NCBI RefSeq assembly: GCF_027625935.1
Contig: NZ_CP115300.1
Coordinates: 5,952,001 to 6,016,000 of the forward strand
Reading direction: 5' to 3'
From: Streptomyces camelliae
GTDB lineage: Bacteria; Actinomycetota; Actinomycetes; Streptomycetales; Streptomycetaceae
DNA length: 64,000 nt
Numbering within the stretch: position 1 is the stretch's first letter; every line of letters starts with the position of its first letter. Positions 24,497 through 32,773 of the stretch are shown here, piece by piece. The position numbers were made by a program, and so were the translations under genes. The notes under the pieces are model-generated. The model did not search any database and was not told the origin of the DNA. It worked only from the letters and a program-made list of their open reading frames with translations.

Positions 24497-25942
24497 ATGA
24501 CGGACGTGGTCATCGCGGGCGGCGGCCCGGTGGGACTGATGCTGGCGTGCGAGCTGCGGCTGGCCGGCGTGGACGTGCTGGTGCTGGAACGGCTCACCGA
24601 GCGGGTACCGCACTCGAAGGCGCTCGGCATGCACGCGCGGACCCTGGAGGTGCTCGACCAACGGGGCCTCGCCGAGCGCTTCCTGGAGGGTCACAAGCGG
24701 GCGCCCACCACGCACTTCGCCGGGCTGCGGCCGCTGGAGTTCGACGCCTCCGCCACGCGGCACCCGTACATGCTGCTCATCCCGCAGGCGCACACCGAAC
24801 GACTGCTCGCCGAGCGCGCCGCCGAACTGGGCGTGGAGATCCGGTACGGCACCGAGGTCACCGGTCTCGCCCAGGACGCCGACGGCGTCGACATCGAGGT
24901 GGCCGGCGGCGCGCCGCTGCGGGCCCGGTACCTGGTCGGCTGCGACGGCAGCCGCAGCACCGTGCGCCGGCTGCTCGGCGTGGACTTCCCCGGCACCCCG
25001 GCCACGCTCACCGCGATGATCGCCGACGTCACCCTCGACGACCCCCCGGCCACACCGGCGCTGCTGGCCCGGCACCCGGGCGGGCAGGCCGGGGTGCTGG
25101 AGTACGAGTCCGGGATGTACCGGGCGATGACCATCGAGTACGACACGGTGGCCGACCCGGACGTCCCGGTGACCTTCGACGAGTTCAAGGCCACCTTCCG
25201 GCGGATCGCCGGCACCGACCACGGCATGCGGGACGCGATCTGGGTGTCCCGGTTCGGCGACGCCGCCCGGCAGGCCGACCGGTACCGGGTGGGCCGCGTG
25301 TTCCTCTCCGGGGACGCCGCGCACATCCACAACCCGTCCGGCGGACAGGGCCTGAACCTCGGTGTGCAGGACGCGGTGAACCTCGGCTGGAAGCTGGCCG
25401 CCGCCGTCCACGGACACGCCGGCGAGGACCTGCTGGACAGCTACCACACCGAGCGCCACCCGGTCGGCGCGCGCGTGCTGCAGAACACCCACGCCCAGGT
25501 CGCGCTGAGCCGCCCCGGACACGCGGTGGACGCCCTGCGCGAGCTGTTCGCGGAGCTGATCCGGGCCGAGGAGGTCAACCGCCGGCTCACCGGCCTGGTC
25601 AGCGCGCTCGACGTGCGCTACCCGGTCGACGGCGCCCACCCGCTGACGGGCGCGCGCATGCCGGACGCCGACCTCAAGACCGCCGACGGCGACACCCGTA
25701 TGTCCCGGCTGCTGCACTCCGGCCGGGGCGTCCTGCTCGACCTGACCGAGGACCCCGCGCTGCGCTCCGCCGCGGCCGGGTGGGCCGGCCGTGTCGACCT
25801 CGTACCGGCCCGGCACACGGACGCGCGCCTGGACGGCGTGGACGCGGTGCTGGTGCGCCCCGACGGCTATGTGGCCTGGGCGGCCCCGACCGATGTGACC
25901 CTGCCTCACGCCCTGACCACCTGGTTCGGCCCGGCGCGCTGA
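24497..25942 (+). CDS. FAD-dependent aromatic-type monooxygenase (group A, PgaE/RdmE-like)
   Basis: The protein has 481 residues, with the ATG placed after GGGAGG. The FAD-binding N-terminus is VVIAGGGPVGLMLACEL, the conserved DG motif is LVGCDGSRSTVR near residue 155, and the GD motif is GRVFLSGDAAHIHNPSGGQG near residue 275. The C-terminal thioredoxin-like region is present. This is the class used for hydroxylation or epoxidation in aromatic polyketide pathways with NADPH and O2. It shares its promoter region and palindrome with the UbiA gene, so it is probably a tailoring enzyme of the cluster. Confidence 0.9.
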   Translation: MTDVVIAGGGPVGLMLACELRLAGVDVLVLERLTERVPHSKALGMHARTLEVLDQRGLAERFLEGHKRAPTTHFAGLRPLEFDASATRHPYMLLIPQAHTERLLAERAAELGVEIRYGTEVTGLAQDADGVDIEVAGGAPLRARYLVGCDGSRSTVRRLLGVDFPGTPATLTAMIADVTLDDPPATPALLARHPGGQAGVLEYESGMYRAMTIEYDTVADPDVPVTFDEFKATFRRIAGTDHGMRDAIWVSRFGDAARQADRYRVGRVFLSGDAAHIHNPSGGQGLNLGVQDAVNLGWKLAAAVHGHAGEDLLDSYHTERHPVGARVLQNTHAQVALSRPGHAVDALRELFAELIRAEEVNRRLTGLVSALDVRYPVDGAHPLTGARMPDADLKTADGDTRMSRLLHSGRGVLLDLTEDPALRSAAAGWAGRVDLVPARHTDARLDGVDAVLVRPDGYVAWAAPTDVTLPHALTTWFGPAR

Positions 25943-25992
25943 CGCTCCAAGCCGAATCACTCACCCGACCAGCAACAAAACAAAGGCACTTG

Positions 25993-26388
25993 ATGAGTCT
26001 CATACCCGAAAGCCACCGCGACCTCCTGGAGCGGCCGCTCTTCGCCCACCTGGCGACGACGCGGGCCGGACAGGGCGGCCCGCAGGTGAATCCGATGTGG
26101 TGCTCCTGGGACGGCACCCATCTGCGCTTCACGAGCACCAGGACCCGCGTCAAGTACCGGAACGTGACGGCCGATCCGCGGGTCGCCGTGTCCATCAACG
26201 ATCCGGACGAGCCGTACCGCTATCTGGAGATCCGCGGTGTCGTCGAACGCGTCGACGACGACTCCTCCGGCGCGTTCTTCGTGGAACTGGCCGACCGCTA
26301 CAGCAGGGAGCTGAACGGCCGGCTGCCCCAGGACGTCAAGGACCGCGTGGTGTACGTGGTCCGGCCGACGGCCGTCAGCTACCAGTGA
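25993..26388 (+). CDS. PPOX-class (pyridoxamine oxidase-fold) F420/FMN-binding protein
   Basis: This 131-residue split-barrel protein shows LFAHLATTRAGQGGPQVNPMW and RFTSTRTRVKYRNVTADPRV, the pattern of PPOX-class F420-dependent enzymes common in actinobacteria. It probably reduces or oxidises a small organic substrate with a deazaflavin. It lies 50 bases after the monooxygenase in the same direction and converges with the isochorismatase-like gene, with a 14-base overlap of 3' ends. Its role in the cluster is possible but not shown. Confidence 0.82.
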   Translation: MSLIPESHRDLLERPLFAHLATTRAGQGGPQVNPMWCSWDGTHLRFTSTRTRVKYRNVTADPRVAVSINDPDEPYRYLEIRGVVERVDDDSSGAFFVELADRYSRELNGRLPQDVKDRVVYVVRPTAVSYQ

Positions 26389-26908
26389 CGAGCCGTCCGG
26401 ACAGGATCTCCTCGGTCGTGCGGACCGCGGCACCCGCCGCGGCCAACTGACCGAGGACCCGGTCCTGTTCGGCGGCCGAGACCGTGGTGGTGGCATCGGA
26501 GACCAGGGTGACCCGGTAGCCCGATGCCAGCGCCGTCCGGGCCGTGGCGGCCACTGCGTGCGCCGTCGACAGGCCGGCGATCACCACGTCGGTGATCCCC
26601 CGCGCGGCCAGCCGCGCCCCCAGATCCGTCCCCTCGAACGCGTCGAGGCCGTGCTTGACGACCACCAGGTCGCCCGGTCCCGGTGCGACACGCTCGTGCA
26701 GCCGGCCCGCAGGGGCCTCGGGCCCGCCGTCGGAGCCGTCGGCATGCAGGTGACGGACCAGCACCACCTCCGTGAAGCCCTCGCGCAGCCGGGCGCAGGC
26801 ATCGACGAGCGCCGCCGCGGGCGTCGGCTCCCACGGGTGCATTCCCAGGATCCAGTGCTGCAGGTCGACGAGTATCAGCGCGGCACGGGTCTCGGTCATG
26901 TTCTGCAT
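26375..26908 (-). CDS. Isochorismatase-fold hydrolase lacking the catalytic cysteine
   Basis: This 177-residue protein has the fold of the isochorismatase/nicotinamidase superfamily: aspartate in LILVDLQHW, lysine in VVVKHGLDAF and the third block VIAGLSTAHAVAATARTA. In cysteine hydrolases this block reads T-x-x-C-V; here alanine occupies the cysteine position. True isochorismatases also lack that cysteine, so a vinyl-ether hydrolase is as possible as an inactive protein. Its start is divergent from the beta-lactamase-fold gene, and the second palindrome lies between them. Confidence 0.8.
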   Translation of the reverse strand: MQNMTETRAALILVDLQHWILGMHPWEPTPAAALVDACARLREGFTEVVLVRHLHADGSDGGPEAPAGRLHERVAPGPGDLVVVKHGLDAFEGTDLGARLAARGITDVVIAGLSTAHAVAATARTALASGYRVTLVSDATTTVSAAEQDRVLGQLAAAGAAVRTTEEILSGRLVTGS

Positions 26909-26972
26909 GTTCTCCCCCAGAGCAGTTGAGTTCGGGCCGGAAGGCTAGCAGAAATGATCAACGAGATTTCCA

Positions 26973-26990
26973 CTGCACCCTAGGGTGCAG
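26973..26990. promoter_or_regulatory. Perfect 18-bp palindrome, operator candidate (copy 2)
   Basis: CTGCACCCTAGGGTGCAG contains the same 16-bp core as 24336-24351. It lies 64 bases upstream of the isochorismatase-like start and 88 bases upstream of the first gene of the long plus-strand biosynthetic operon, suiting control of both. Confidence 0.78.
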
Positions 26991-27078
26991 TTCCGAACCA
27001 GGGGGCCCGAACCCCTCGTAATGTAGAGCTCGCGGTCGAGAACACAATTCCCGGTCCTCGGAAAGGAAATGAAAAGAC

Positions 27079-28287
27079 ATGGAGCTCAGGGCGGATCGTC
27101 TGGACGGTCTGGGGAAGTACTTCGGCCGGCTGACCGCCGAGGGAAAGATCCCCGGATATTCGGCCATGGTGTCGCAGCACGGGGAGGTGAAGTACGAATC
27201 CTCCGGCGGAATGGCGAACATAGCCGAGGGAATTCCCATGACGGCGGACAGCATCTTCCGCACCTGGTCGCTGAGCAAGCCGATGACCTCGGTGGCCTTC
27301 ATGAAGCTGGTCGAGGACGGCCTGGTGGGTCTGAACGACCCGCTGGCCGACTATCTGCCGGCCTTCCGTGACCAGCGCGTCTACCGCACCGGACTGCCCG
27401 CGGCCCCCGTCACCGAGGGCCTGCTGGAGCCGATCCGGATGTGGCACCTGCTGACCCACACCGCGGGCCTCGGCTACGGCGCCCACCAGTCGCACGCCGT
27501 GGACACCCTGTACGTGGGCCAGGGCTACACGGTGGAACCGCCGGCCGGCACCAGCCTCGCCGAGGCCGTCGACGCCTGGGCCTCCTTCCCGCTGCGCTTC
27601 CAGCCGGGCACGGGCTGGAACTACGGCGTGAGCACCGACGTCCTGGGCCGGGTCATCGAGGTGGTCTCCGGCAAGCGCCTCGACGTCTTCATGCGCGAGT
27701 CGTTCTTCGAGCCGCTGGGCCTGACGGACTCCGGCTTCCGCGTGGACCCGCGGAACAAGGACCGGTACGCCGAGATCTACAGCCCCACCGCCGACGGCGG
27801 CATCGAGCACAACCCGCAGGCGAGCGTCTACCCCACCGAGGAGCCGGTCTTCCTGTCGGGCGGCGGCGGCATCTACACCACGGTCGCCGACTACATGAAG
27901 TTCCTCGGCATGCTGGCGGCGGGCGGCAGGATCGCCGGCGGCTCCGACTTCTATCTGTCGCCGCTGACCGTCGAGTCGATCCGCGGCAACCATCTGCCGG
28001 GAAACATCACGCTGGGCGCCGGATTCGGCAACTGGGCCGTGCCCGCCGTCAACGAACTGATGCCCGGCGCCGGCTTCGGACTGGGCTTCATGACGGTCGA
28101 GTCACCGCGCGAGACCCATCTGCTGACGCGTCAGGGCGAGTACTTCTGGCTCTCGATGAGCAGCGCCAACTTCTTCATCGACCCCGCGTCGGGCGTCGCC
28201 GCCCTGGTCTCACCGCAGCTGTTCCCGTCCCGCACCCTGCCGGTCACCAATCGCCTGCGGCAGTTCGTCTACCAGGCCTGCCGATGA
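27079..28287 (+). CDS. Serine beta-lactamase-fold hydrolase/transferase (class C/EstB type)
   Basis: The protein has 402 residues. The catalytic S-x-x-K is SLSK at residues 64-67 and the second motif is WNYGVS near residue 183. A C-terminal glycine-rich strand is present. No signal peptide is visible, so it is cytoplasmic. That is unlike resistance enzymes and like EstB, LovD and other esterases or acyltransferases of this fold. LovD-type members move acyl groups from an ACP to a small-molecule acceptor. First in the operon and coupled to a thioesterase by ATGA, it may act on the finished acyl chain. That role is inference. Confidence 0.85.
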   Translation: MELRADRLDGLGKYFGRLTAEGKIPGYSAMVSQHGEVKYESSGGMANIAEGIPMTADSIFRTWSLSKPMTSVAFMKLVEDGLVGLNDPLADYLPAFRDQRVYRTGLPAAPVTEGLLEPIRMWHLLTHTAGLGYGAHQSHAVDTLYVGQGYTVEPPAGTSLAEAVDAWASFPLRFQPGTGWNYGVSTDVLGRVIEVVSGKRLDVFMRESFFEPLGLTDSGFRVDPRNKDRYAEIYSPTADGGIEHNPQASVYPTEEPVFLSGGGGIYTTVADYMKFLGMLAAGGRIAGGSDFYLSPLTVESIRGNHLPGNITLGAGFGNWAVPAVNELMPGAGFGLGFMTVESPRETHLLTRQGEYFWLSMSSANFFIDPASGVAALVSPQLFPSRTLPVTNRLRQFVYQACR

Positions 28288-28691
28288 ACACGAGATCACT
28301 GCCCGTGGAAATCCCGCTCAGATGGGGCGACATGGATTCCTACGGTCACGTCAACAACTGTGAAGTCGTCCGGATCATCGAAGAAGCCCGTATGAGATGG
28401 CTCATGACGAGCGGGGTCTTCGACGGGGAGACCGCGGTCGTCGCGGCCCATGAGATCGGATATCTGCGTCCGCTCCAGTACTCGCTCGACCCGGTCAACG
28501 TCGAGGTGTGGACCTCGAATGTCCGGCGGTCCAGCTTCGAATTCAATTTCCGGGTTCTGAACAACGCCCGGCAGGTGAGCGTCAAGGCCGTCAGCCGGAT
28601 GGTGATGTTCGACCTCGTCAAGCAGGAGGCGTACGCCATGAGTCCGCGGCTGCGCGAACATCTCGCCGCCGCCAGCGGAGAACGCCTGTAG
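28284..28691 (+). CDS. 4HBT-family acyl-CoA/ACP thioesterase
   Basis: This 135-residue single-hotdog protein has RWGDMDSYGHVNNCEVVRIIEEARMR. The DMDSYGHVNN block, with its active aspartate, matches 4-hydroxybenzoyl-CoA-type thioesterases. It overlaps the preceding gene by four bases. It probably releases or edits acyl chains made by the downstream synthase. A paralogue with the same motif (DMDAYGHVNN) is at 61682 in the housekeeping part of the window, giving a direct comparison. Confidence 0.87.
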   Translation: MNTRSLPVEIPLRWGDMDSYGHVNNCEVVRIIEEARMRWLMTSGVFDGETAVVAAHEIGYLRPLQYSLDPVNVEVWTSNVRRSSFEFNFRVLNNARQVSVKAVSRMVMFDLVKQEAYAMSPRLREHLAAASGERL

Positions 28692-28721
28692 CTCCCGTCC
28701 CCCCAAGAAAGGGAATCCTCC

Positions 28722-30149
28722 ATGTCGACCGTGGTGTCGAAAGCCCCCCCACGCCCAGCACAATCGACCATGGGCACGCTGGGCCTGACCATCGTCCTGG
28801 TCGCCGCGGCCCTGACGATGATCGACGCGTCGATCGTCAACGTCGCCCTGCCGTCGATCCAGTCGACCCTGCACACCGACGCCTCGGTGTCGCAGTTCGT
28901 GGTCAGCGGCTATGTCATCGCCTACGCCATCCTCCTGGTGCTGGGCGGCAAACTCGGTGACCGCTACGGCCGCCGGCGCCTGTTGCAGATCGGCGTCCTG
29001 GCGTTCACCCTGACCTCGCTGGCCTGCGGGCTGGCACCGAACATCGACTCCCTGATCGTCGCCCGGGTCCTGCAGGGCGGATCGGCCGCCTTCCTGCTCC
29101 CGCAGGCGCTCTCCACGATCCAGACCTCCCTGGCCGACTCGGCCAAGACCCGCGCCATCGGCCTGTACGGTGCGATCGGCGGCCTGTCGGCCGCGGCCGG
29201 CCAGCTGCTCGGCGGCGTCCTCGTCTGGGCGAACATCGCGGGCCTGGAATGGCGGCCCATCTTCCTGGTGAACGTCCCGCTGGGCATCCTGGCCCTGATC
29301 GGCGCGAAGGCCCAGGTGCCCGACACCAAGGCCGCCGCCAACCAGCCCATGGACCTCGGCGGCACGGTCCTCCTCGGCGTCGGCGTGCTCGCGCTGCTGA
29401 TCCCGCTCAGCGTCGGCCGGCAGGTGCACTGGGCCGTGTGGTGCTGGGCGCTGATCGCGCTCGCGGTCGTCGCCGGCGTCGTACTGTGGCGCTACGAGCG
29501 GAAGTTGGAACAGCAGGGGCGCACCCCGCTGATCCCGCCGTCGCTGGTCCGGCTGCGTCCGGTCAACCGAGGTCTGCTCGTCCTCGGCTCCGGCTTCCTG
29601 GTCTTCAGCGGCTTCTCCTTCGCGGTCCCGCTCGCCCTCCAGGACGGCAACGGCATGAGCGCGGTGGAGTCGGGCCTGTCGGTGGCACCGCTGGCCGTGG
29701 GCGCCTTCCTCGGCTCGCTGCGGGCACCGAAGGTCATGGGCACGTTCGGCATGCGCACCGTGAACGTCGGCGGCGGCTTCCTCGTCGCCGGTCTGGCCCT
29801 GCTGATCGTCGCCGCCAAGGCGTGGTGGCCGCACCTGCACTTCTACGAGCTCATCCTCGCGATGTTCCTCATCGGTGTCGGCAACGGCCTGTTCATCCCG
29901 CCGGTGTTCCGCACGATCCTCACCGCCCTGCCGCCGGACCAGGCGGGCGCGGGCAGCGGGATCATGTCGACCACCCAGCAGACCTCGGTCGCCGTCGGCA
30001 CGGCGGTCCTGGGCCAGGTGTTCATCAGCTTCGCCGCCGGCGGCGACATGAACCTCGGGTTCGTCACCGTGACCGCGGCCTACCTCGTGGTCGGCGCCCT
30101 GCTCCTGCTCTTCGGCGGCGCGGCCCTCACGCAGAAGACCGGGGACTGA
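28722..30149 (+). CDS. MFS drug/product exporter, DHA2-type
   Basis: The protein has 475 residues with about 14 hydrophobic segments. It has the DHA2 start (TMIDASIVNVALPSIQ), motif A after TM2 (GGKLGDRYGRRRLLQ) and motif C-like glycine-rich TM5 (AIGGLSAAAGQLLGGVLVW). Such proton-driven exporters often sit inside antibiotic clusters and give self-protection or efflux of the product. The gene begins 30 bases after the thioesterase, behind AAGAAAGGGAA, and ends 1 base before the KASIII-like gene. Confidence 0.9.
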   Translation: MSTVVSKAPPRPAQSTMGTLGLTIVLVAAALTMIDASIVNVALPSIQSTLHTDASVSQFVVSGYVIAYAILLVLGGKLGDRYGRRRLLQIGVLAFTLTSLACGLAPNIDSLIVARVLQGGSAAFLLPQALSTIQTSLADSAKTRAIGLYGAIGGLSAAAGQLLGGVLVWANIAGLEWRPIFLVNVPLGILALIGAKAQVPDTKAAANQPMDLGGTVLLGVGVLALLIPLSVGRQVHWAVWCWALIALAVVAGVVLWRYERKLEQQGRTPLIPPSLVRLRPVNRGLLVLGSGFLVFSGFSFAVPLALQDGNGMSAVESGLSVAPLAVGAFLGSLRAPKVMGTFGMRTVNVGGGFLVAGLALLIVAAKAWWPHLHFYELILAMFLIGVGNGLFIPPVFRTILTALPPDQAGAGSGIMSTTQQTSVAVGTAVLGQVFISFAAGGDMNLGFVTVTAAYLVVGALLLLFGGAALTQKTGD

Positions 30150-30150
30150 C

Positions 30151-31188
30151 ATGTTCATCGGCGACCTGTACCTCAACGGCTGCGCGGTGTCCTATCCCGC
30201 CACGCGTGTCCCGGTGGCCGAGGCGCTGGCGCAGGGGCTGGTCCGCGACTTCGACGAGACCATCGGCAACCCGGACGTACCCGTCTTCGACGAGAACGCA
30301 CCGGCCGCCGACATGGCCGTGGAGGCCCTGCGCCAGTCGCTCAAGTCGACCGGCACGGACGCCTCGGACGTGGACCTGCTGATCCACTGCGGATGGTGGC
30401 ACCAGGGCTTCGACATCTGGAGCGCGGCGCACTACGTCGCCCACCGGACCGGTGCCCTGGGCGCCGTACCGATGAATCTCTCGCAGGGGTGCAACGCCCC
30501 GATGGCGGCGCTCGAACTCACCGTCCGGGCGATGCGGGCCGACGACACCATCCGGACCGGCGCCGTCACGGCGGCCGACGCCATGCAGTTCCCGCAGGTC
30601 GACCGCTGGAACCTCAACTACGGCTGTGTGCACGGCGACGCGGGCACCGCGATGCTGGTCTCGCGAGAGCCGGCCGCGCGGGGCGCCTTCCGTATCGTCT
30701 CGATCGCCAGCAAGGCGGCCCCCGAGCTCGAAGAGATGAACCGGTCCGGATACACCGCGACCCCCGGCCCCGCCCTGCGGGACGGCGGCCGGGTGGATCT
30801 GAAGGCGGCCAAGAAGGCGTACCTCACGCAGTACGGCATGGACGGGTTCATGGGCCGCTCCCGTGAGGCCCTCACGGGGTGCGTGCGCCAGGCCCTGCAG
30901 GACGCCGGACTCGACGGCGGCGAGAGCCGTATCCGCGTCGTCTCGGTGCCCCGGCTCAGCGGAAAGATCTTCGAGACCGTCTACCGGGCCCAGCTCGCCC
31001 CGCTCTTCGGCGCCGAGAAGCTGGTCTGGTGGGGCGACCGCACGGCCCACCTGGGCGTCGCCGACGTCGGCGCCAACATCGAGGACACCCACGACGAACA
31101 CGCCCTGGAACCCGGCGACATCACCGTCGTGGTGAACGCGGGCGGCGGCTACACCTGGTCCTGCCTGGTGCTGGAGTCCGTCGCCTGA
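30151..31188 (+). CDS. KASIII-like (FabH-superfamily) ketosynthase/acyltransferase with altered triad
   Basis: The protein has 345 residues. The active cysteine is retained in LSQGCNAPMAAL (Cys114). The block that normally reads V-P-H-Q-A-N reads VPRLSGK, so the catalytic histidine appears replaced by arginine. The segment aligned with the Asn loop reads TAHLGVADVGAN, bringing in a histidine. The C-terminal GGGYTWS glycine motif is normal. FabH proper starts fatty-acid chains from acyl-CoA; altered members (DpsC, CerJ types) select starters or transfer acyl groups without decarboxylation. It precedes the ACP and probably handles starter or chain transfer. My alignment was made by eye. Confidence 0.83.
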   Translation: MFIGDLYLNGCAVSYPATRVPVAEALAQGLVRDFDETIGNPDVPVFDENAPAADMAVEALRQSLKSTGTDASDVDLLIHCGWWHQGFDIWSAAHYVAHRTGALGAVPMNLSQGCNAPMAALELTVRAMRADDTIRTGAVTAADAMQFPQVDRWNLNYGCVHGDAGTAMLVSREPAARGAFRIVSIASKAAPELEEMNRSGYTATPGPALRDGGRVDLKAAKKAYLTQYGMDGFMGRSREALTGCVRQALQDAGLDGGESRIRVVSVPRLSGKIFETVYRAQLAPLFGAEKLVWWGDRTAHLGVADVGANIEDTHDEHALEPGDITVVVNAGGGYTWSCLVLESVA

Positions 31189-31238
31189 CCCACCCACCCC
31201 TCCACGAAGAAGACACACCCACCGAAGGAAGAAGAAAA

Positions 31239-31520
31239 ATGACCACTGCTTTCGTTTCCGACGAGACCATCCGCGAGACCACCCTCGACATCATCGTCGA
31301 CGAGCTGGAGCTGGACGCCGAGCCCGACGAGGTCGACGGCGCCGCCGACCTGATCGAGTTCTACGGCGCCGATTCCCTCGGCCTCATCCAGGTCCTGGCC
31401 CGCGTCAACAAGCAGCTGGGCATCCGCGTGCCCCGCGAGCAGGCCGTCGACCTGCGCACCGTCGAGCTCCTCGTGCAGCGCATCATCGACATCCGCGACG
31501 GCAAGGGCGGCGACCAGTGA
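31239..31520 (+). CDS. Acyl carrier protein
   Basis: The protein has 93 residues. The phosphopantetheine serine is in EFYGADSLGLIQVL (near residue 47), and the fold is a four-helix acidic ACP. The preceding residue pair A-D instead of L-D is a small variation. The leader is AAGGAAGAAG. It is followed by the ketosynthase with a GTGA overlap, giving fixed stoichiometric translation. It should be the carrier for the chain made by the synthase pair and is likely activated by the transferase at 42155. Confidence 0.93.
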   Translation: MTTAFVSDETIRETTLDIIVDELELDAEPDEVDGAADLIEFYGADSLGLIQVLARVNKQLGIRVPREQAVDLRTVELLVQRIIDIRDGKGGDQ

Positions 31521-32773
31521 CGCGCCCGGCACGCCGGGTCGTCGTCACCGGCATGGGATGTGTGAGCAGCATCGGCACCGGCGTCGAGGAGTTCACCGAG
31601 GGCATCAAGGCCGGTCTGAGCGGAGTCTCCGAGATCGCGTCCTTCGACGCCGGTGACTTCCCGGTCCGGCTGGCCGGCGAGGTGCAGGGCTTCGACCCCG
31701 CCGCGATCGTCCGCACCATCGACCTCGACGACTGGGGACGTACGGCCCACTTCGCGGCTGCCGCGGCCCGGCTCGCGATGGACGATTCCGGGCTCGAACT
31801 CGACGAGGAGACCCGGGCGACGGCGGGCGCGATCATCGGCACCACCAACGGTGAGGCACCCTCCGTCGACACCCTGACCCACCAGTGGCTGGACGGCGGC
31901 CCGAGCACCCTCTCCGCCGACGTGGCCCACCGGATCTCGGCCGGCAACATCGCCGCCGCCGCGGCCACCGAACTGGGCCTGTACGGCGAGACCGTCGTCA
32001 TCCCGACGGCGTGCTCGGCCGCCAACTACGCCATCGGCAGCGCCGCTGACAAGATCATCGCCGGTGAGGCCGACGTGATGGTGGCCGGCGGCGCGGACAG
32101 TGTGAACCGCTTCACCCACGCCGGCTTCCTCAGCCTCGGCGCGGTCGCCGACGGGGTGCCCCGGCCCTTCGACCAGGACCGTTCGGGCATCGTCACCGCC
32201 GAGGGCGGCGCGGTGCTGGTCCTGGAGGAACTGGAGCACGCCAAGCGGCGCGGCGCCCACATCTACGCCGAACTGCTCGGCTACGGGCTCAGCTGCGACG
32301 CCCACCACATCGTCCACCCGGACGCGGAGTCCATCGCCACCTGCATCCGGCGGGCGCACGCCAACTCGGGCATCGTCGCCGAGGACGTCGACTACATCTG
32401 CGCCCACGGCACCGGCACGCCGACCAACGACATCACCGAGGTCACGGCGACCCGGCTGGTGTTCGGCGACGAGCACCCGCCGATGAGCTCCATCAAGTCG
32501 ATGCTGGGCCACACGATGGGCGCGGCCAGCGGATTCGGCGCGATCGCCTGCTGCAAGGCGATCGAGGACGCCTTCCTGCCGCCCACCATCAACCTGCGCA
32601 CCGTCGACCCGGCGTTCGGCGAGGGCATCGACTTCGTCGGCAACGGCGCCAAGGGAGCCGCGGTACGCGTCGCGCAGAACCACGGCTTCGCCTTCGGCGG
32701 CAACAACGCCATCACCATTTTCGGCGCCTATGCCGACGGCGAGCCCGTCGGCGCGGGGGAGGGACCGCGATGA
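31517..32773 (+). CDS. Beta-ketoacyl-ACP synthase II / KS-alpha, catalytically complete
   Basis: The protein has 418 residues. All three active residues are present: cysteine in VIPTACSAANYAIG (Cys166), histidine in CAHGTGTPTND (near 306) and histidine in SMLGHTMGAASG (near 341). It extends ACP-bound chains by decarboxylative condensation with malonyl-ACP. It overlaps the ACP upstream and the cysteine-less partner downstream by four bases each, the usual gene order KS then partner in type II polyketide systems, although here the ACP comes first. Confidence 0.94.
   Translation: MTRPARRVVVTGMGCVSSIGTGVEEFTEGIKAGLSGVSEIASFDAGDFPVRLAGEVQGFDPAAIVRTIDLDDWGRTAHFAAAAARLAMDDSGLELDEETRATAGAIIGTTNGEAPSVDTLTHQWLDGGPSTLSADVAHRISAGNIAAAAATELGLYGETVVIPTACSAANYAIGSAADKIIAGEADVMVAGGADSVNRFTHAGFLSLGAVADGVPRPFDQDRSGIVTAEGGAVLVLEELEHAKRRGAHIYAELLGYGLSCDAHHIVHPDAESIATCIRRAHANSGIVAEDVDYICAHGTGTPTNDITEVTATRLVFGDEHPPMSSIKSMLGHTMGAASGFGAIACCKAIEDAFLPPTINLRTVDPAFGEGIDFVGNGAKGAAVRVAQNHGFAFGGNNAITIFGAYADGEPVGAGEGPR

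Noticed and set aside
27079-28287. Beta-lactam resistance gene
   Set aside because: The fold is right, but the protein has no export signal and sits in a biosynthetic operon; resistance is not supported.
28296-30176. 626-codon minus-strand frame opposite the thioesterase and MFS genes
   Set aside because: Its translation is D/E/R/G/Q-rich without domains, while the plus strand encodes a clear 14-segment transporter and a 4HBT thioesterase.
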